From Planctomycetota bacterium (GTDB lineage Bacteria; Planctomycetota; Planctomycetia; Planctomycetales; Planctomycetaceae), in NCBI GenBank assembly GCA_003670925.1, contig QWQG01000021.1, positions 1-33,870 on the forward strand: a stretch of 33,870 nucleotides of DNA. Direction: 5' to 3'. The notes beneath the pieces were generated by a model that ran no database searches, was not told where the DNA came from, and was given only the letters and a program-made list of their open reading frames with translations. The position numbers and the translations under genes were made by a program. Below are positions 31,323-33,870 of this stretch, piece after piece. The first letter of the stretch is position 1. The number at the start of each line of letters is the position of its first letter.

Positions 31323-32744
31323 ATGAAAATCACCCGCAGACCTTTTCTGGCCGATCTGGGCATGGGAGTCACGGGCATGGCGCTCGGTGCCATGCTGGCC
31401 GAAGGTGGCCACTCAGAGCACTTTACTCCACGAGCAAAGTCTGTCATCTGGATTTTTCTGTCTGGCGGCTACAGTCAGATGGAGACATTTGATCCAAAAG
31501 CAGCATTGAACAAGTATGCGGGTATGACGTTTGACAAGACTCCTTTTGATAATCCATTGAACTCACCACTGCATCGCAAACGATTCCGGTCAGTGCCTTC
31601 CGAAGAGATCAACGTCCGTGATGTGTACCCGACAATCTTTCCCATGCAAGTTGGCTGGCAAAAGCGCGGCGAAAGTGGCATCGAAATCACTGACTGGTGG
31701 CCACATTTGGCGCAGCATGTCGATAAGATCAGTTTTGTGCGTAATATGTGGACCACGGATAATGATCACGCGGCAGAAAATCAGTTTCACACGGGCCGTC
31801 ATAAACTGGATGAATCGCAACCCAGTATCGGCGCTTGGGCGCATTATGGTTTGGGTTCCCTGAATGAGAATCTGCCACGTTTTGTTGTGTTGGGTGGACC
31901 GACGCGTTCAGACACACGGGAATCGATAGACTCGCTGTATCTAGGACCGCAACATGCCGGCATTCCGCTCGCGCTTGATCCCAAAAATTCTTTGCCGTTT
32001 GCGCTGCGTAATGCCGACCAGACTCTCGAACAACAGCAACATGAATATGAAGTGATCAACCAATTAAACGAACTGACGGCGATTGAGTATCCAGAAGATC
32101 AGTCGCTGCGGGCTCGAATTCGCGCCTATGAACTGGCATTCAAGATGCAGGCCGCTGTGCCTGAGTCCGTCGATTTTTCTCAGGAAACAGCAGCGACCAT
32201 AGCGATGTATGGAATCGATCAAGACGCTACAAAAGTCGCAGGCCAGCGTTTCTTAGCGGCACGGCGATTGGTCGAACGCGGAGTGCGTTTCGTGCAGGTC
32301 TTTCCATCTCCGTACGGATCGTGGGATTCGCATCAGCAGCTAAAGGACAATCATACAAAACTCTGTGCTACGGTCGATCTCCCGGTCGCCGGACTGCTCC
32401 AGGATCTGAAGCAGCGAGGTCTGCTGGACGACGTCATTGTTGTGTTCGGCACAGAATTTGGCCGAACACCGGGACTGGAGTTGCGTGGCGGGGCCAACAC
32501 TGGGCGAGACCATCACCCCAACGGTTTTACCATCTGGATGGCTGGTGCCGGTCTGAAGCAAGGGCATGTTCATGGTGCCACTGACGAATTGGGATATCAC
32601 GCCTTGGGTGAAGGGCATTATGTCACCGACTTGCACGCGACAGTGCTGCATCTGCTTGGACTCGACAATCGGCGACTGGAAATTCCCGGGCGAAAACGAT
32701 TAGAAATCGATCATGGACGGGTGATTCGGGATGTACTCGTGTAA
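31323..32744 (+). CDS. DUF1501 protein, Tat-exported (first of two)
   Basis: The 473-residue product starts MKITRRPFLADLGMGVTG, a twin-arginine-like signal. Core DUF1501 features follow: SVIWIFLSGGYSQMETFDPK, ISFVRNMWTTDNDHAAENQFHTGRH (written here in two parts: ISFVRNMWTTD, NDHAAENQFHTGRH), QPSIGAWAHYGLG, and the late motifs VVFGTEFGRTPGLE, GRDHHPNGFTIWMAGAGLK and LHATVLHLLGLD. The family is related to alkaline-phosphatase-like sulfatases and is almost always paired with PSD1 cytochromes in planctomycetes. The ATG is only 2 bases after the PSD1 stop and has no ribosome site of its own, so translation probably depends on the upstream gene. Catalytic activity is not established. Confidence 0.88.
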   Translation: MKITRRPFLADLGMGVTGMALGAMLAEGGHSEHFTPRAKSVIWIFLSGGYSQMETFDPKAALNKYAGMTFDKTPFDNPLNSPLHRKRFRSVPSEEINVRDVYPTIFPMQVGWQKRGESGIEITDWWPHLAQHVDKISFVRNMWTTDNDHAAENQFHTGRHKLDESQPSIGAWAHYGLGSLNENLPRFVVLGGPTRSDTRESIDSLYLGPQHAGIPLALDPKNSLPFALRNADQTLEQQQHEYEVINQLNELTAIEYPEDQSLRARIRAYELAFKMQAAVPESVDFSQETAATIAMYGIDQDATKVAGQRFLAARRLVERGVRFVQVFPSPYGSWDSHQQLKDNHTKLCATVDLPVAGLLQDLKQRGLLDDVIVVFGTEFGRTPGLELRGGANTGRDHHPNGFTIWMAGAGLKQGHVHGATDELGYHALGEGHYVTDLHATVLHLLGLDNRRLEIPGRKRLEIDHGRVIRDVLV

Positions 32745-32941
32745 AAAATGTCTTACAAGCAGTGCTCTTTTGGAAGTGTCTTCATTTCAAATCCTGAGAT
32801 GCCACTGATTGGCGTGAGCATGCTGCCGACGGTCGTACAGCCACGTCTGTTTTGTAGGCAGTCGTCTCAGACATTCAGACGCAGCCTGACCTTGCCGGAC
32901 TTTTTTAATCCGCCGGGTGAGGCTTTCAAGGGGGCGCAGGC

Positions 32942-33870
32942 ATGCAACATCTTCCAGTAAACCGCCGTGAGGGCTGTACACGCCACGACCACCCTCAACT
33001 TGGTCGGCGAGATCTGTTGCAGGTTGGGGGAATGAGTCTCGTTGGGATGGGGCTAAGTGATCTGTTGCGGCTAGAGGCGCAGGCAGCAGAGGCCAGTCAT
33101 CGCCGCCAGGGGACCGCCAAATCAGTGGTGTTCATCTTTCAGTCAGGCGGACCATCACAACACGAAACCTTTGATCCAAAACCGAAAGCTCCGGATTCGA
33201 TTCGAGGCGCCTACGGTGTCGCACAGACGCAGATCCCGGGTGAGTTATTTTGCGAGCATCTGCCCAAGCTTGCGGCGCGGTCGAATCAGTTTTCAATCGT
33301 GCGCACGATGCATCATATTGCTGGTCGCGAGTTTCGCAATGAGCACAACAGTTGCATGTACCTGCTGCACACGGGCAGCACCGCGTTGCCCGTGGGTGAC
33401 ACCAACGCTTCGATCACCCAGTCGCGTGCAGGACGCATTAGCTGGCCTTCAATTGGTTCAATGCTGGCCTATGCAGCGCCCCCTGATTCTGCTTCGGGAC
33501 TGCCGGCAACGATTGAAATTCCGCGAGGCAGCCTGATGCAGTATCCTGGCAGGGAATCTGGAATTCTCGGGCCACAATATGACCGTCTCGGTTTAGACAT
33601 CGCCGAAAAATGTCATGCGAAAGATGCGGCGGGCTCTTGTCCCAACTGTTTCAGTCACGATGATCCGAACCTCGATCTCGAACGCAGACCGGGGCCCGGT
33701 GCGAAAGCTTGGTGGGATAATTCTAGCTGTCGTCATCCGCATTTCCACCTGCCGGATTTTGGTCAGGAGACAGGCATCTCCATTCCGCAACTGGAGAACC
33801 GATCTGCGCTGCTGCGACAATTCGAGAACTTGCGCAGAGGCTTCGACATTGATGCGGGCATTCATTCAAT
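32942..33870 (+). CDS. DUF1501 protein (second), 3' end outside window
   Basis: The frame is open from ATG 32942 to the window end (309 codons seen). GGGGG lies 7 bases before the ATG. The N-terminus has a twin-arginine-like signal (LGRRDLLQVGGMSLVGMGL) followed by the DUF1501 core: VVFIFQSGGPSQHETFDPKP, IPGELFCEHLPKLAARSNQF, FSIVRTMHHIAGREF and ISWPSIGSMLAYAAP. Unlike the first copy it has an insertion of about 50 residues with four cysteines (C224, C233, C236, C263) and a run of histidines (RHPHFHLPDFG), suggesting a bound metal. The 197 bases before it contain no convincing gene. It probably belongs to the same transcription unit as the PSD1 and first DUF1501 genes. Confidence 0.85.
   Translation, partial: MQHLPVNRREGCTRHDHPQLGRRDLLQVGGMSLVGMGLSDLLRLEAQAAEASHRRQGTAKSVVFIFQSGGPSQHETFDPKPKAPDSIRGAYGVAQTQIPGELFCEHLPKLAARSNQFSIVRTMHHIAGREFRNEHNSCMYLLHTGSTALPVGDTNASITQSRAGRISWPSIGSMLAYAAPPDSASGLPATIEIPRGSLMQYPGRESGILGPQYDRLGLDIAEKCHAKDAAGSCPNCFSHDDPNLDLERRPGPGAKAWWDNSSCRHPHFHLPDFGQETGISIPQLENRSALLRQFENLRRGFDIDAGIHS

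Noticed and set aside
32748-32960. 70-codon plus-strand frame between the two DUF1501 genes
   Set aside because: It has no motif or ribosome site and overlaps the well-supported start of the second DUF1501 gene.

Overview
The window looks like a chromosomal segment from a planctomycete (Planctomycetia). The evidence is the family content: a PVC-type beta-propeller/HEAT/cytochrome c protein, a DUF1549/DUF1553 (PSD1) cytochrome, two DUF1501 proteins, a secreted sulfatase, a SUMF-domain lipoprotein and a B. subtilis-type PurF. No rRNA, tRNA or CRISPR array was recognised.

Left part (1-3.6 kb) is an accessory, decaying region. It holds the start of an IS3-family orfA at the left edge, an IS110-family transposase killed by a frameshift and a nonsense codon, and an Rpn/PD-(D/E)XK-type protein that has lost its catalytic middle. 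Between the IS3 and IS110 pieces sits the most unusual unit. Two small secreted proteins extremely rich in cysteine lie in tandem on the minus strand, with a good sigma70-like promoter upstream and a perfect intrinsic terminator downstream.

Middle part (3.9-21.7 kb) is mostly housekeeping and regulation: an MFS transporter, an RlmI-like rRNA methyltransferase, purF, a GlcNAc-6-sulfatase-like sulfatase, a small SHOCT-like membrane protein, and clpX with a textbook terminator. A tight three-gene unit follows: a GAF/sigma54-type activator, an FHA-linked class III nucleotide cyclase and a THUMP-like methyltransferase, the last two overlapping by one base. Next is a fused thioredoxin-fold/cytochrome c/PHM-like copper monooxygenase with all copper ligands visible. 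Convergent to it is a SUMF-domain lipoprotein that lacks the first catalytic cysteine of formylglycine-generating enzymes.

Right part (22.5 kb to the end) is one co-directional run of six genes, probably one or two transcription units. It encodes a PVC-type dehydrogenase-like cytochrome, a secreted cysteine hydrolase of the isochorismatase fold, a Tat-exported NodB-like deacetylase (overlapping it by one base), a PSD1 cytochrome and two DUF1501 proteins. The second DUF1501 protein is cut by the window end and carries an odd four-cysteine insertion. All six appear to be exported, so the cluster probably acts outside the cytoplasm; the substrate is unknown.

The main candidates for undescribed biology are the tandem cysteine-rich proteins, the sigma54/FHA-cyclase/methyltransferase unit with altered signature residues, and the copper-heme-thioredoxin fusion.
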